Of a stretch of 64,000 bases of DNA, positions 18,305-27,233 are shown piece after piece. Below the pieces are notes generated by a model that saw nothing but the letters and a program-made list of their open reading frames with translations, searched no databases and had not been told where the DNA came from. The stretch's first letter is position 1. Every line of letters begins with the position of its first letter. The DNA comes from Candidatus Tanganyikabacteria bacterium. Its GTDB lineage: Bacteria; Cyanobacteriota; Sericytochromatia; S15B-MN24; VGJW01. The position numbers were made by a program, and so were the translations under genes. Where the stretch lies: the NCBI GenBank assembly GCA_016867265.1, contig VGJW01000014.1, forward strand, positions 1 to 64,000, in the 5' to 3' direction.

Positions 18305-19629
18305 CCGTGACATCGGCCACCGGCATGCTTGCCGCCCGCATCGGCGCTTTGCGTGACCGACACGAACGTCTTGTCGGCCCGTGGGTTCCCACCTCGCTCG
18401 TGGCGCGTCACGCCCCCGAAGTGACGTTGGGTGCCGCATCCCTGTTGCTGCTGGCTTCCCCGTGGCTGGGCACGGGCCTGAATGCCGCGCTTGTCCTGCT
18501 GCTGGCCCTGCTGGCAGGCTGCTGGGCCCTGTCGCGACCCGGCGAGGTCTTTCCCCCGTCCCGCGTCGCTTGGCCCGTGGGCCTGTTCTTCGCCTCGCTG
18601 GTCATCGCGACGCTGGGCTCGCCCTTCCTCGTGGCCTCGATCAAGGGCTTGGCCAAGTTCGCCGTCTACGGCCTCGCCTACTGGTCGTTCCGGCGGCTGA
18701 TGGCGCACCAACCCGGCGCCCGCAGCGTCCTCGCGACGGCATTCGTCGTGGCGGCACTCGGCGAGGCGGCCTTCGGGCTCTACCAGTTCCGCATCAAGGT
18801 CGCGCCCCTTGCGACCTGGGAGGATGCCGAATCCGAGTTGCACTTGACACGGGTCTACGGCAGCCTGCGCAATCCCAACCTGATGGGGGCCTACCTGGCC
18901 GTGGCGTGGCCTGCGGCCTTCGCCTTGGCCATGGCGGGCCGGGGGCTGCCGCGCCTGCTGGGGTGGGGTGCGCTGGTAGCGGTACCGGCGTGTCTGTACG
19001 TGACCTACTCGCGCGGGGCGTATCTGGCGCTGGCCAGCGAGGCCGCGGTACTGGGCGGGGCCTGGCTGTGGTCCCGGCGCCGTGATGCCGGCCTGCCCCG
19101 GGCTGCCTGGCTGGCGCTCGCCGTGACGGCCACCGTCGTTGTCGGATGGGTGCTCTGGCACTACGTGCCGACGCTGCAGGCCCGCGTCGCCAGCATGGTC
19201 AATGTCACGGGGGATTCCTCGAACGTCTTCCGGACCAACGTCTGGCGGGCGACCCTCGCGCTCATCCGGGACAACTGGTGGCTGGGGGTCGGCATCGGCA
19301 ACGACGCGTTCCGACACGCCTATGCGCTCTACATGGTTTCGGGCTTCGAGGCACTGGGTGCCTACAACATCTTCCTCGAGTGGTGGGCCGAGGCCGGATT
19401 GGCCGGTCTCTTGGCCTTCCTCGGCCTGCTGGTCGCAGTCGTGCGCCGCCCCTCCTGGACGCCGGAAGCGTGGCCTTGGGCGGCGGCCGTCACGGCAGCC
19501 ATCCTGGGGCTGTGTGTCCATGGGCTCGTGGACACCGTCTTCTTCCGTCCTTCGGTCCAACTGGCCTTCTGGTGGTGGGTCGCCGTCTCGGCGACCTGGC
19601 CGCACCCCTCGCGCGAGGCTTGGACATGA
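18301..19629 (+). CDS. IctB / O-antigen ligase family polytopic membrane protein
   Basis: The 442-residue protein has about ten predicted TM helices. The family core is visible: NPNLMGAYLAV near 195, VTYSRGAYLAL near 235, a long periplasmic loop with VFRTNVWRATLALIRD, and LGVGIGNDAF near 325. This is the Wzy_C/O-antigen ligase superfamily, and NPNLMG is also typical of the cyanobacterial IctB group. The heptose genes upstream and GT9 enzyme downstream favour a glycan polymerase or ligase over transport. The start GTG overlaps the previous stop. Confidence 0.82.
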   Translation: MTVTSATGMLAARIGALRDRHERLVGPWVPTSLVARHAPEVTLGAASLLLLASPWLGTGLNAALVLLLALLAGCWALSRPGEVFPPSRVAWPVGLFFASLVIATLGSPFLVASIKGLAKFAVYGLAYWSFRRLMAHQPGARSVLATAFVVAALGEAAFGLYQFRIKVAPLATWEDAESELHLTRVYGSLRNPNLMGAYLAVAWPAAFALAMAGRGLPRLLGWGALVAVPACLYVTYSRGAYLALASEAAVLGGAWLWSRRRDAGLPRAAWLALAVTATVVVGWVLWHYVPTLQARVASMVNVTGDSSNVFRTNVWRATLALIRDNWWLGVGIGNDAFRHAYALYMVSGFEALGAYNIFLEWWAEAGLAGLLAFLGLLVAVVRRPSWTPEAWPWAAAVTAAILGLCVHGLVDTVFFRPSVQLAFWWWVAVSATWPHPSREAWT

Positions 19630-20759
19630 CCACCGCTCTCGACCGCGCCTCGATCCGGCGCATCCTGCTCGTGCAGTTCGGGGGCATCGGGGACGTGCTG
19701 CTGGCCTTCCCTGCGCTGCAATCCCTGCGCGAGGCATATCCCCACTCGCGGATCACGCTGCTTGTCGAACCCCGCGCCCAGGGCGTTGCGCAGTTCAACC
19801 CGGTCATCGACGAAGTCGTGACTTTTGCAGCGAAGGACCGCCCCACCGTCGCGGGCTTCCTGCGGCTGGTCGCCGACCTTAGGGCGCGCAAGTTCGACCT
19901 CGCGATCGCCTCGGGACGCAGGATGGTCATGCCACTGTTGTTGCGGCTCACGGGGGCACCCTGGCGCGGCGGCTACAAAGCCAACGCCCTCAGCTTCCTG
20001 CTGACGCATGCCGTCCCGCTCCAGACGGCGCAGTACGCCGCCGGCATGTACCACGACCTCGTGACACCCTTCGTCGACGCGCCTGCACGGCTGCCCCAGG
20101 TCATCGTGGCCCCGGACGATCAGGCTTGGGCCGACGAGTTCCTGGCCAGCCGGGGCCTTGCAGGAGCGCCTTTCGTGCTGCTGCATCCGGGCTCCTCCAA
20201 GGTCGCTGTCCAGCGCGGCATCCAGAAGACCTGGGATCCTCGGTCCTGGGGAGCGCTGGCGCGGCTGCTTCTGGATCAAGGCCATCACGTCGTCCTCGCA
20301 GGCGGACCTGATGACGACGTGGCCATCAAGACCATCATGGCCGACCTCGAAAAACATCCTGCCGCGGCAGAACATCCCCCTGTCGTCGAGACGGCCCCGC
20401 TCGGCAGCGTGCCCTCGGGCATCCGGCTGGTGCTTGCCTACGGCCACACCCGCAGCCTCGGCCAGTTCGCTGCGCTGGTGCGGCGTGCGCGGGCGCTCGT
20501 GGCCGTCGACTCGGCCCCGATGCACATCGGCATCGGTACGGGAACACCCACCGTCGGTCTCTTCGGCCCGACCGACCCCCAGAAGTTGGTCCCCACCGGC
20601 ACAATCCACCAGGCCGTCCATGTGCAGGACCTGGCCTGCCGGCCGTGCCTGTGGGAAAGGCGCCGCACGACGTGCGAGGCCGTGACGTGCATGAAGTCCC
20701 TCACCCTGGAGCAGGTGGCCGAGGCCACGCTCCGTGTCCTGCCACCCGCAACGCCATGA
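19626..20759 (+). CDS. glycosyltransferase family 9 (heptosyltransferase-like)
   Basis: The 377-residue protein has the GT9 architecture: ILLVQFGGIGDVLLAFPALQ at the N-terminus, a second domain starting FVLLHPGSS, and the donor-site motif VDSAPMHIG near 300 followed by GLFGPTDP. A C-terminal segment with four cysteines (CRPCLWERRRTTCEAVTC) is typical of a subgroup. It probably transfers heptose from ADP-heptose made by RfaE1/RfaE2. It starts by an ATGA overlap with the ligase-like gene. Confidence 0.88.
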   Translation: MTTALDRASIRRILLVQFGGIGDVLLAFPALQSLREAYPHSRITLLVEPRAQGVAQFNPVIDEVVTFAAKDRPTVAGFLRLVADLRARKFDLAIASGRRMVMPLLLRLTGAPWRGGYKANALSFLLTHAVPLQTAQYAAGMYHDLVTPFVDAPARLPQVIVAPDDQAWADEFLASRGLAGAPFVLLHPGSSKVAVQRGIQKTWDPRSWGALARLLLDQGHHVVLAGGPDDDVAIKTIMADLEKHPAAAEHPPVVETAPLGSVPSGIRLVLAYGHTRSLGQFAALVRRARALVAVDSAPMHIGIGTGTPTVGLFGPTDPQKLVPTGTIHQAVHVQDLACRPCLWERRRTTCEAVTCMKSLTLEQVAEATLRVLPPATP

Positions 20760-21235
20760 CCGCACCCAAGCCCGATCTCCTGGCGCAGGCCGCCACCCAT
20801 CTCATCCTGGACTCGAGCGAGGCCGATGCCCGCTACGGCGAGGGACGGCCGGGGCTCGAGGAGGCCCTGGATGACTGGGCCCATCAGGCGCGCCACAATC
20901 TGACAGAAGCCTTCGGCGTGACGTGGAACGGCCCCTCAGAGGACACCGCCGACAACCTCGAGACGCTGGCAACCCATTGGCCCGAGCGTCCCGACGACGA
21001 GACGCTCGCGGGCATGGCCCTCGAGTGGGGCGCCCTGCTGGGCGAAGACCTGCTGGCAGACCTGGGCGGGCACTGGGTCCAGCGTGCGGATGCCCTCCAC
21101 CACGCAGTCCGGTTTCCACGCCTCGCGTTGGACTTCCTGCCCATGCACGCCATCCTGGCCCGCTTCATCATGGGCGAAGACGCAAGCCTCGAGGCCATGC
21201 ACGAGGACCTCGTGCAGCGATTAACCTCCAGTTAA
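20756..21235 (+). CDS. unrecognised acidic protein, possibly DUF3806-like
   Basis: The 159-residue soluble protein is acidic, without signal peptide or TM. The middle part (LAGMALEWGALLGEDLLADLGGHWV, split here into LAGMALEWGALLGED and LLADLGGHWV) resembles DUF3806-type proteins, but this is only a visual likeness. It overlaps the GT9 gene by ATGA and is last in that run. A small inverted repeat (21221-21235) covers its stop codon. Confidence 0.6.
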   Translation: MTAPKPDLLAQAATHLILDSSEADARYGEGRPGLEEALDDWAHQARHNLTEAFGVTWNGPSEDTADNLETLATHWPERPDDETLAGMALEWGALLGEDLLADLGGHWVQRADALHHAVRFPRLALDFLPMHAILARFIMGEDASLEAMHEDLVQRLTSS

Positions 21236-21300
21236 ACAAGTTTTGAGCTTCCCTTGGCCATAATCAAGGCAGCACCCCTCTCCACCCCCCGGAGCCCCAG

Positions 21301-21603
21301 ATGCGCAAGCTGCTGACCTTCGTCGAACCGTCGCTCGGCCTGACCTACCAGGACCTCTATGCAGAGCTTGGCGATCACCTCGCCCTGCACATCGAGGACA
21401 CCATGCGCCGCTTCACGCCCGACGAGGCCCCCAATGTGCTTCGTTACCATCGCCGCCAGGTCGAACGTCGCCTCGACGCCAGCAGGCTTGCCGCCCGGCT
21501 TGGAGTCGACGTCGCCGTCATCCATGCCGCCTGTACCGCCGAGGGAGCACGGGTCCTGCTCGACGCCCTCGACGCGCGGGAACACGCACGCCCCGAAGCG
21601 TGA
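21301..21603 (+). CDS. unrecognised 100-residue protein
   Basis: This soluble, mostly helical protein shows no motif I recognise. It begins a new translational group after a 65-bp gap and overlaps the secreted phosphodiester glycosidase gene by GTGA, so it is probably made together with it. The gap upstream is AT-rich with a CATAAT at 21259-21264, but no -35 box at a normal distance, so I do not call a promoter. Confidence 0.6.
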   Translation: MRKLLTFVEPSLGLTYQDLYAELGDHLALHIEDTMRRFTPDEAPNVLRYHRRQVERRLDASRLAARLGVDVAVIHAACTAEGARVLLDALDAREHARPEA

Positions 21604-23027
21604 GTCTCGCCCTGGGGCGATGGCTCCCCTTGTTGCTGGTCCTGGTCCTCATGGCCCAGGGCCTGCCGGCCTTGGGTGCGACCTTCCAGCTCAGGTTGGT
21701 CCAGGGTGAGACACGCTTCCAGATGGTGGCCGACATGCCTCGCTGGGTGCGCCGGGAAGCCTTGGCGGACGGTGTCCGCTGGACGTTTGCCGTCCGCACG
21801 TCCCGCCAGTACCGCATCGACAAGTTGCTCACGCGGGGCCCCATCCGCCTGGTGACGCTCTTCCATCGGGGACAGAAGTTGCTGGTCGACATCCACTGGC
21901 GCTTTCCCATGCCCGAGTTGGTCCCGACCGTGACCGAGGACGGCATCGCCTTCACGATCCCGCGTGAAGTCACCCGCGGCTCGACCATCGACCTCGCCCC
22001 CGGCCTCCAGTACCAACGCATCTCCCGGTGGACGGACGCGGGCCCCCTGTCCATGCATTTCCTGCGGGCGCACCTCGGACGGGTGACGGTCACGCCCGTG
22101 CCTGCCTACAGATCGACCTTCCGGGGACTCGACACGCTTTCCCGCATCGTCCGGCGGCGCGGTGCCTTGGCCGGGGTCAACGGCAGCTTCTTCTCTCCCC
22201 GCACCCAAGCCCCCATCGGCCTGATCTTCAGCCACGGCGAGATCCTGTCCGGGTCGTTCTTCAACCGATCGGTCTTCGGCATCAGGCGCGACGGGACATG
22301 CTTCACGAGCCAGGCCAAGATGTTCGTGGCCATCGGCGACGACAGCGGCAAGGTCTGGACGGCCCAGGCCGTCAATCGTCCGGCCCTCAAGGGCGGCATC
22401 ACCCTGTACACGCCCCACTGGGGTCCGCGGACGGGCACCCGCCCCGACCCCAGCCGTCGGGAGTGGGCCATTTCCCGGGAAGGCGAGGTCCTGAAGATCA
22501 CGACGGGCAACAGCTTCATCCCGCGGGAAGGGCATGTCATCTCGGTGCAGGGCAAGGGCATCTACGAGATGCGGAACCGCCTGACGCAGGGCACGAGCGT
22601 CGTGGTCTATGCCAAGCTGGCCGGCCGCTTCGCCGGTGCATGGCATGCCATCGCGGCAGGCCCCACCCTGCTCGAGAACGGTGAGGTCCGCGTGACGGCC
22701 CGCGAAGAGCGCCTGCCCGCAGACATTGCGAGGGGCCGTGCGGCGCGGACGGCCGTCGGCTACATGGGCGGCCAGGAAATCCTGATGGCCACCGTTGATG
22801 CTCGTCCGGGAATCTCCGTCGGCATGACGCTGTACGAGTTGGCACGCCTGCTGCGCGAGGCAGGTTGCCGGGACGCCGTCAACCTGGACGGCGGACCTTC
22901 CAGCACGATGGCCATCCGCCAACGCATCATGAACCACCCGCGGGATGGCAAGGAACGCGCCATTCATAACGCCCTGCTGGTCTACCCCCACGAGACAGCC
23001 CCCAGCGATAGTGACGCACTTCCTTGA
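21600..23027 (+). CDS. secreted phosphodiester glycosidase (NAGPA) domain protein
   Basis: The 475-residue protein starts at GTG and has a clear signal peptide (about 1-27, cleavage near LGAT). An N-terminal region of about 150 residues resembles AMIN-like modules. The C-terminal half is a NAGPA domain with AGVNGSFFSPR near 197 and VNLDGGPSSTMA near 430. The N-terminal part may bind peptidoglycan or envelope glycan and the C-terminal part cleave a phosphodiester-linked sugar; this is inferred from the family. It lies between envelope-glycan genes and the lar genes. Confidence 0.8.
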   Translation: MSLALGRWLPLLLVLVLMAQGLPALGATFQLRLVQGETRFQMVADMPRWVRREALADGVRWTFAVRTSRQYRIDKLLTRGPIRLVTLFHRGQKLLVDIHWRFPMPELVPTVTEDGIAFTIPREVTRGSTIDLAPGLQYQRISRWTDAGPLSMHFLRAHLGRVTVTPVPAYRSTFRGLDTLSRIVRRRGALAGVNGSFFSPRTQAPIGLIFSHGEILSGSFFNRSVFGIRRDGTCFTSQAKMFVAIGDDSGKVWTAQAVNRPALKGGITLYTPHWGPRTGTRPDPSRREWAISREGEVLKITTGNSFIPREGHVISVQGKGIYEMRNRLTQGTSVVVYAKLAGRFAGAWHAIAAGPTLLENGEVRVTAREERLPADIARGRAARTAVGYMGGQEILMATVDARPGISVGMTLYELARLLREAGCRDAVNLDGGPSSTMAIRQRIMNHPRDGKERAIHNALLVYPHETAPSDSDALP

Positions 23028-23058
23028 GCCCAGGGCAGCGCAGTGCCACACTGGCAAC

Positions 23059-23868
23059 GTGCGTGCCCCTCAGGACCTCGTGGCCGGCCTTTCCCGGCGC
23101 ATCGGCGCGTGGCCATCTGCCTTGGTCGCGCTTTCAGGCGGTGTCGACAGCGCAGTGGTCCTGATGGTTGCGGCCCGCGTCTTGCCGGGCAGGGTCCACG
23201 CGGCCACGAGTCACGCCGCGTCCGTCGCCGCGACCGAGGTCGACGCGGCCTCGGCCGTGGCGGCGTTGGCTGCCGTGCCTCATCACCTGCTCGACCCGGG
23301 CGAGATACTGAACCCGGACTATCTCGTCAACGACCGGCAGCGCTGCTACCACTGCAAGGACGCCTTGTACGGCACCCTGCGCCAACTGGCGGCCGAACAA
23401 GGTCTTTCGATCGTGGCCAATGGCGTTCATGCCGAGGATCTTGGCGATACGCGTCCGGGCCTTGTCGCGGCCGAACGCCATCACGTTGTCAGCCCCTTGC
23501 TGGACGAGGGCCTGACCAAGGCCGAGGTCCGGGCCGTGGCCAGGCACCTGGGCCTGCCCGAATGGAACCGTCCGGCCAACGCCTGCCTCGCATCGCGCCT
23601 TCCCCACGGCACTCCGGTGACGCTTGCCCGTCTCGACAGGGTCGGACGCGCCGAAGCCGCCCTCGCCACGCTTGGGCTGGCGGGCCACAGGGTTCGGGAC
23701 CATGACGCGCTCGCCCGCATCGAAGTCCAGCCAGAGGCCTTTGCCTGGGTGATCGAGCACCGCGAAGCGATCAGTCGTGCGGTCGCCGAGGTCGGCTACA
23801 GGGACGTAACGCTGGACCTCGCGGGCTATCGCCCCATGGGCAGCCAGACGGGAACGGTGTCCGCGTGA
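23059..23868 (+). CDS. larE: LarE, sulfur-inserting enzyme of nickel-pincer cofactor synthesis
   Basis: The 269-residue PP-loop ATPase has ALSGGVDSAV near the N-terminus, RCYHCKDALYG near 95 and NACLASRLP near 174. The last carries the cysteine used as sacrificial sulfur donor in Lactobacillus LarE; the two upstream cysteines are also typical of the family. It adenylylates and thiolates the pyridinium product of LarB. The GTG at 23059 is chosen because it begins just before the first conserved helix. It overlaps larB by GTGA. Confidence 0.9.
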   Translation: MRAPQDLVAGLSRRIGAWPSALVALSGGVDSAVVLMVAARVLPGRVHAATSHAASVAATEVDAASAVAALAAVPHHLLDPGEILNPDYLVNDRQRCYHCKDALYGTLRQLAAEQGLSIVANGVHAEDLGDTRPGLVAAERHHVVSPLLDEGLTKAEVRAVARHLGLPEWNRPANACLASRLPHGTPVTLARLDRVGRAEAALATLGLAGHRVRDHDALARIEVQPEAFAWVIEHREAISRAVAEVGYRDVTLDLAGYRPMGSQTGTVSA

Positions 23869-24623
23869 CCCTCGATCGCCAGCAGGTGAAGGACCTGCTG
23901 ACAGCCGTGGCCGCCGGACGGATGGCCATCCCGGATGCCCTCGAACGTCTGGCCGTCATGCCCGTCCAGCAAGTCGGCGACGCGCTCATCGATACCCACC
24001 GGGCACTCCGCACCGGCTATCCGGAAGTCGTCTACGGTGCCGGCAAGACCCCGGCTCAGATCGAGGCCATCGTGGCCCGCCGCCTGGAAGACGCCCTTCC
24101 GCTGCTCGTGACCCGCATCGACGCCTCGACGGCGATGGCCCTCGCTGGCCGCTACCCCGGTCTGGTGCATCGCCCCGAGGCCGGCATCCTGCATGGACCG
24201 TTTCCCGACGCACCCCGTTCGGGTCCTGTCGCGGTCGTCTCTGCCGGCACCTCAGACTTGCCTGTCGCCGAAGAGGCGGCCCTCACGCTCGAGTTGCACG
24301 GGGTTCGGGTCGACCGCGTCGCCGATGTGGGCGTCACGGGGTTGCATCGGGTACTGGCAGCCCTTCCCGTGCTGCGCGGCGCGGTGGCACTCGTCGTGGT
24401 GGCCGGTATGGAGGCCGCCCTTGCCTCGGTGGTCGCCGGCCTCGTGTCACGCCCCGTGTTCGCCGTACCCACCAGCGTAGGCTACGGTGCCCACTTCGGC
24501 GGCCTCGCATCCCTACTTGGCATGCTCAATTCCTGCGCGCCGGGCGTGGGCGTGGTCAACATCGACAACGGCTTCGGGGCGGGCATGCTCGCCGCCATGG
24601 TGGCCGACGGGCGGTCCTCGTGA
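23865..24623 (+). CDS. larB: LarB, pyridinium-3,5-biscarboxylic acid mononucleotide synthase
   Basis: The 252-residue protein is of the LarB/AIR-carboxylase-like family. It carries GYPEVVYGAGKTP, VVSAGTSDLPVAEEA near 126, ADVGVTGLHR and PTSVGYGAHFGG near 204. LarB carboxylates nicotinic acid adenine dinucleotide and releases AMP, the first step of the nickel-pincer cofactor. It overlaps larE and larC by GTGA on both sides. Confidence 0.93.
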   Translation: MTLDRQQVKDLLTAVAAGRMAIPDALERLAVMPVQQVGDALIDTHRALRTGYPEVVYGAGKTPAQIEAIVARRLEDALPLLVTRIDASTAMALAGRYPGLVHRPEAGILHGPFPDAPRSGPVAVVSAGTSDLPVAEEAALTLELHGVRVDRVADVGVTGLHRVLAALPVLRGAVALVVVAGMEAALASVVAGLVSRPVFAVPTSVGYGAHFGGLASLLGMLNSCAPGVGVVNIDNGFGAGMLAAMVADGRSS

Positions 24624-25840
24624 AGGTTGCCTACCTCGACGCACTCAACGGGGCTGCAGGGGACATGCTCGTCGCAGCGGCCCTCGACGCGGGTGCCGAC
24701 CTCGAACGCCTGCGCGCGGATCTGGCCCGTTTGGACCTGGGTCCGTTGGCCCTCCGAGCGGAAAAGCGGCAGGAGCACGGCCTCCTCGCCACCAGGTTCT
24801 TGGTCGAGGCTCCCGAGGAGCAGCCCGAACGCCACCTGCGCGATATCCTTGCCATCCTCGTCCGCTCGGGCCTTGACCGGGGTCTCGTCGCCCGCGCATC
24901 CCGGGTCTTCCATCGCTTGGCGGTGGCCGAGGCCCGCGTGCACGGGACGACTCCGGACGAGGTCCACTTTCATGAGGTCGGCGCCGTAGACGCCATCGTG
25001 GATGTCGTGGCGTTTGTCCTCGCCTTGGACCAGCTGGGTATCGAGCGGCTGTCGAGCTCGCCCTTGCCTCTGGGATCAGGCACCGTGACATGTGCCCACG
25101 GCGTCATGCCGGTGCCTGTCCCGTCCGTCGTGGCCCTGCTCGAAGGCCTGCCCACAACGGACAACGGCGAAGAAGGCGAGTTGGTCACGCCCACCGGTGC
25201 CGCCTTGCTGGCCACGCTTGCCGAGGACTGGGGTCGCCGGCCGGCCATGCGGCTGCTCGCCAGCGGAACCGGTGCCGGCACCCGCACGGGACGTCGCCTG
25301 CCCAATGTGTGCCGGCTGCTGATTGGCGAGACCGACCCGGTCCCGGCCACCCCCCCGGAAAGCCAGGGCGTGGCGCGCCCCGAGCGCGACGAGGAGCTCG
25401 CCGTGCTCGAAACCAACGTCGACGATCAGAACCCTCAGTTCTACAGCCACCTGACGGAACGCCTGCTCGAGGCCGGAGCCATCGATGTCTTCATGTCGGC
25501 CATCGTGATGAAGCAAGGCCGGCCCGGCGTTAAGCTGACGGTATTGGCTCCGCCGCCGTGCCGGCAAGCCTGCGAAGAATTGATCCTGACAGAAACCACC
25601 TCCCTTGGCGTCCGCAGTTATACGGTCCGGCGCAGGGCGCTCGCACGCGAGATCGTCACGCTCGAGACGGACTTCGGTCCCATCCGGGTCAAGGTAGCCC
25701 GTCACCTCGGACAGGTGGCAAGCGTCAGCCCCGAATACCGCGACTGCGTGGCCGCGGCCCGGGCCAGGGCCATCCCGCTCAAGCAGGTCTGGCAGGCTGC
25801 CCTCGCCAAGGCGCTCGAAACCCCCCTCCTCGAAGGCTGA
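24620..25840 (+). CDS. larC: LarC, nickel insertase, full-length in one frame
   Basis: The 406-residue protein opens with VAYLDALNGAAGDMLVAAALDAG and has VHFHEVGAVDAIVD near 113 and a C-terminal domain beginning LETNVDDQNP near 270. LarC inserts nickel into the dithiolated pyridinium using CTP. In Lactobacillus the two halves are joined by a ribosomal frameshift; here they are one continuous ORF. The lactate racemase apoenzyme LarA is not in the window. Confidence 0.93.
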   Translation: MKVAYLDALNGAAGDMLVAAALDAGADLERLRADLARLDLGPLALRAEKRQEHGLLATRFLVEAPEEQPERHLRDILAILVRSGLDRGLVARASRVFHRLAVAEARVHGTTPDEVHFHEVGAVDAIVDVVAFVLALDQLGIERLSSSPLPLGSGTVTCAHGVMPVPVPSVVALLEGLPTTDNGEEGELVTPTGAALLATLAEDWGRRPAMRLLASGTGAGTRTGRRLPNVCRLLIGETDPVPATPPESQGVARPERDEELAVLETNVDDQNPQFYSHLTERLLEAGAIDVFMSAIVMKQGRPGVKLTVLAPPPCRQACEELILTETTSLGVRSYTVRRRALAREIVTLETDFGPIRVKVARHLGQVASVSPEYRDCVAAARARAIPLKQVWQAALAKALETPLLEG

Positions 25841-25887
25841 TTCGTCCGACTGGTGCGACGCGCGGCTGGGCGGGTTATGATGCCGGC

Positions 25888-26412
25888 ATGGTCGAAATGA
25901 AGGTTTCCGGCATCATCCTCGAGCCGAAGTCCCGCAGCCCTATCGTGGTGCTCAAGGATCTGGCAGAGAAGCGTGCCTTGCTCATTTGGGTGGGAGAGCC
26001 CGAGGCCAACGCCATCCTGATGGGCTTGGAGCAGGTCGAGACACCGCGGCCCCTGACGCATGACCTGTTCCTTGTCACAGTCGGCGAGTTGGGCGCCACG
26101 ATTCGCGAAGTCGCCATCCTCGCGATGAAGGAGAAGACCTTCTTCGCCGAGATCGTGCTGGATACAAGGCGCGGCGAACACCGCATCGATGCCCGCCCGT
26201 CGGATGCCCTTGCTCTCGCCTTGCGCGCCGAAGCCCCTATCCATGTGGCCGAGGAGGTCCTCGAGCAGTCCGGCATTCCCATCCGTCAAGAGGGGGAAGA
26301 GGGCGCTCCTGCGGGACGCTCGGACGACGAGGACTTCAGACGGTTCCTCGAGAACGTCAAGCCGAGCGACTTTACCCGGCTTGGCGGCGGTGATCTGCCC
26401 GCCGACTCCTGA
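25888..26412 (+). CDS. DUF151/bifunctional nuclease family protein
   Basis: The 174-residue protein begins MVEMKVSGIILEPKSRSPIV and contains LLIWVGEPEANAI, the HDLF segment, ARPSDALALALR near 115 and PIHVAEEVL. These are signatures of the BFN domain, described as a nuclease in plants and present in cyanobacteria and many other bacteria. The acidic tail has DEDFRRFLENVKPSDF, also typical of the family. It follows larC by 47 bp and ends convergent to the cyclodeaminase gene. Confidence 0.9.
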   Translation: MVEMKVSGIILEPKSRSPIVVLKDLAEKRALLIWVGEPEANAILMGLEQVETPRPLTHDLFLVTVGELGATIREVAILAMKEKTFFAEIVLDTRRGEHRIDARPSDALALALRAEAPIHVAEEVLEQSGIPIRQEGEEGAPAGRSDDEDFRRFLENVKPSDFTRLGGGDLPADS

Positions 26413-26429
26413 CAGACGACGCCCCGGCC

Positions 26430-27065
26430 TCAGGCCGTGACGGGCACGGCGGGCAGGGCCGCAAGCACGGGAAGGATTCGCCCGACCAACTCGCCGGCTT
26501 CCGTGCGCCAAGCCTCCGACGCGGTTTCCGATGCGACGCGGGCAGGAACCTCGATAGCGTCCTGAAGGGCCTCGGTCACCACGCCCAGAAGGCGCGCTGC
26601 CAGCCGGGCCTCGCCGAGGCACGCCGGATGCCCGTAACGCAATACCCGGTCGATTAGCATCGCCAGTTCGACCCCGATCTCGAGGGTCGCCAAGGAGAGG
26701 CGCGCCCACCCTTGCAGGGCGACATCGACACAGCTCATCCGGATGGCGGCCTCCTCGGCCGTGGCACCGGGCAGCATCCGAGCTTGCGTCAGGCGCAACT
26801 GAGCCTGCGCATCCTGATCCACCAGGACCAGCAGGCGGTCTCCGAGCGCCCGCGCACGCTCCGCATCGCGTTCCATTTCCTCGCTGACGGCTTCGTAGGC
26901 CGGCTGACGACCCGTCATCCGGGCCGACCGGGACAGCAGCGAGGCCGCCGTGGCGAGCAGCAAGGCGCCGGCACCGGCCACTCCCGGCCCCTGAGGCTCG
27001 GCGAGTTCGGCCAGGACGTCCGCCGCGGGTTGCTGGCGAAGGGGCACGTACACAGAAGATTCCAC
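26430..27065 (-). CDS. cyclodeaminase/cyclohydrolase (FTCD C-terminal domain) family protein
   Basis: The protein is about 211 residues from a GTG at 27065; a GTG at 27113 would add 16. The N-terminal ADVLAELAEP followed by a glycine-rich GVAGAGALLLATAASLL matches the PxPGGG and following helix of formiminotetrahydrofolate cyclodeaminase/FchA proteins, though the PGGG part is degenerate (PQGPGVAG). The rest is an all-helical bundle as in that family. Interconversion of one-carbon folates is possible and would fit the glycine cleavage genes at 55.4-59.8 kb, but the degenerate motif makes activity uncertain. Confidence 0.65.
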   Translation of the reverse strand: MESSVYVPLRQQPAADVLAELAEPQGPGVAGAGALLLATAASLLSRSARMTGRQPAYEAVSEEMERDAERARALGDRLLVLVDQDAQAQLRLTQARMLPGATAEEAAIRMSCVDVALQGWARLSLATLEIGVELAMLIDRVLRYGHPACLGEARLAARLLGVVTEALQDAIEVPARVASETASEAWRTEAGELVGRILPVLAALPAVPVTA

Positions 27066-27233
27066 ATGCCCATGATAACCCGGGCACGGCGCGCTTGCCG
27101 GATCGGCCGGCACGGGCCATCATGGCGCATCCGCTCGCCAGTGGAACCTTCAGGCGATGCGCGGCGTCACCCACTCGAACCCCCGCCTTGCGGCCAGATG
27201 GCGCAGGGTCAAGCAAGAGGAATCGTTCCCGAG

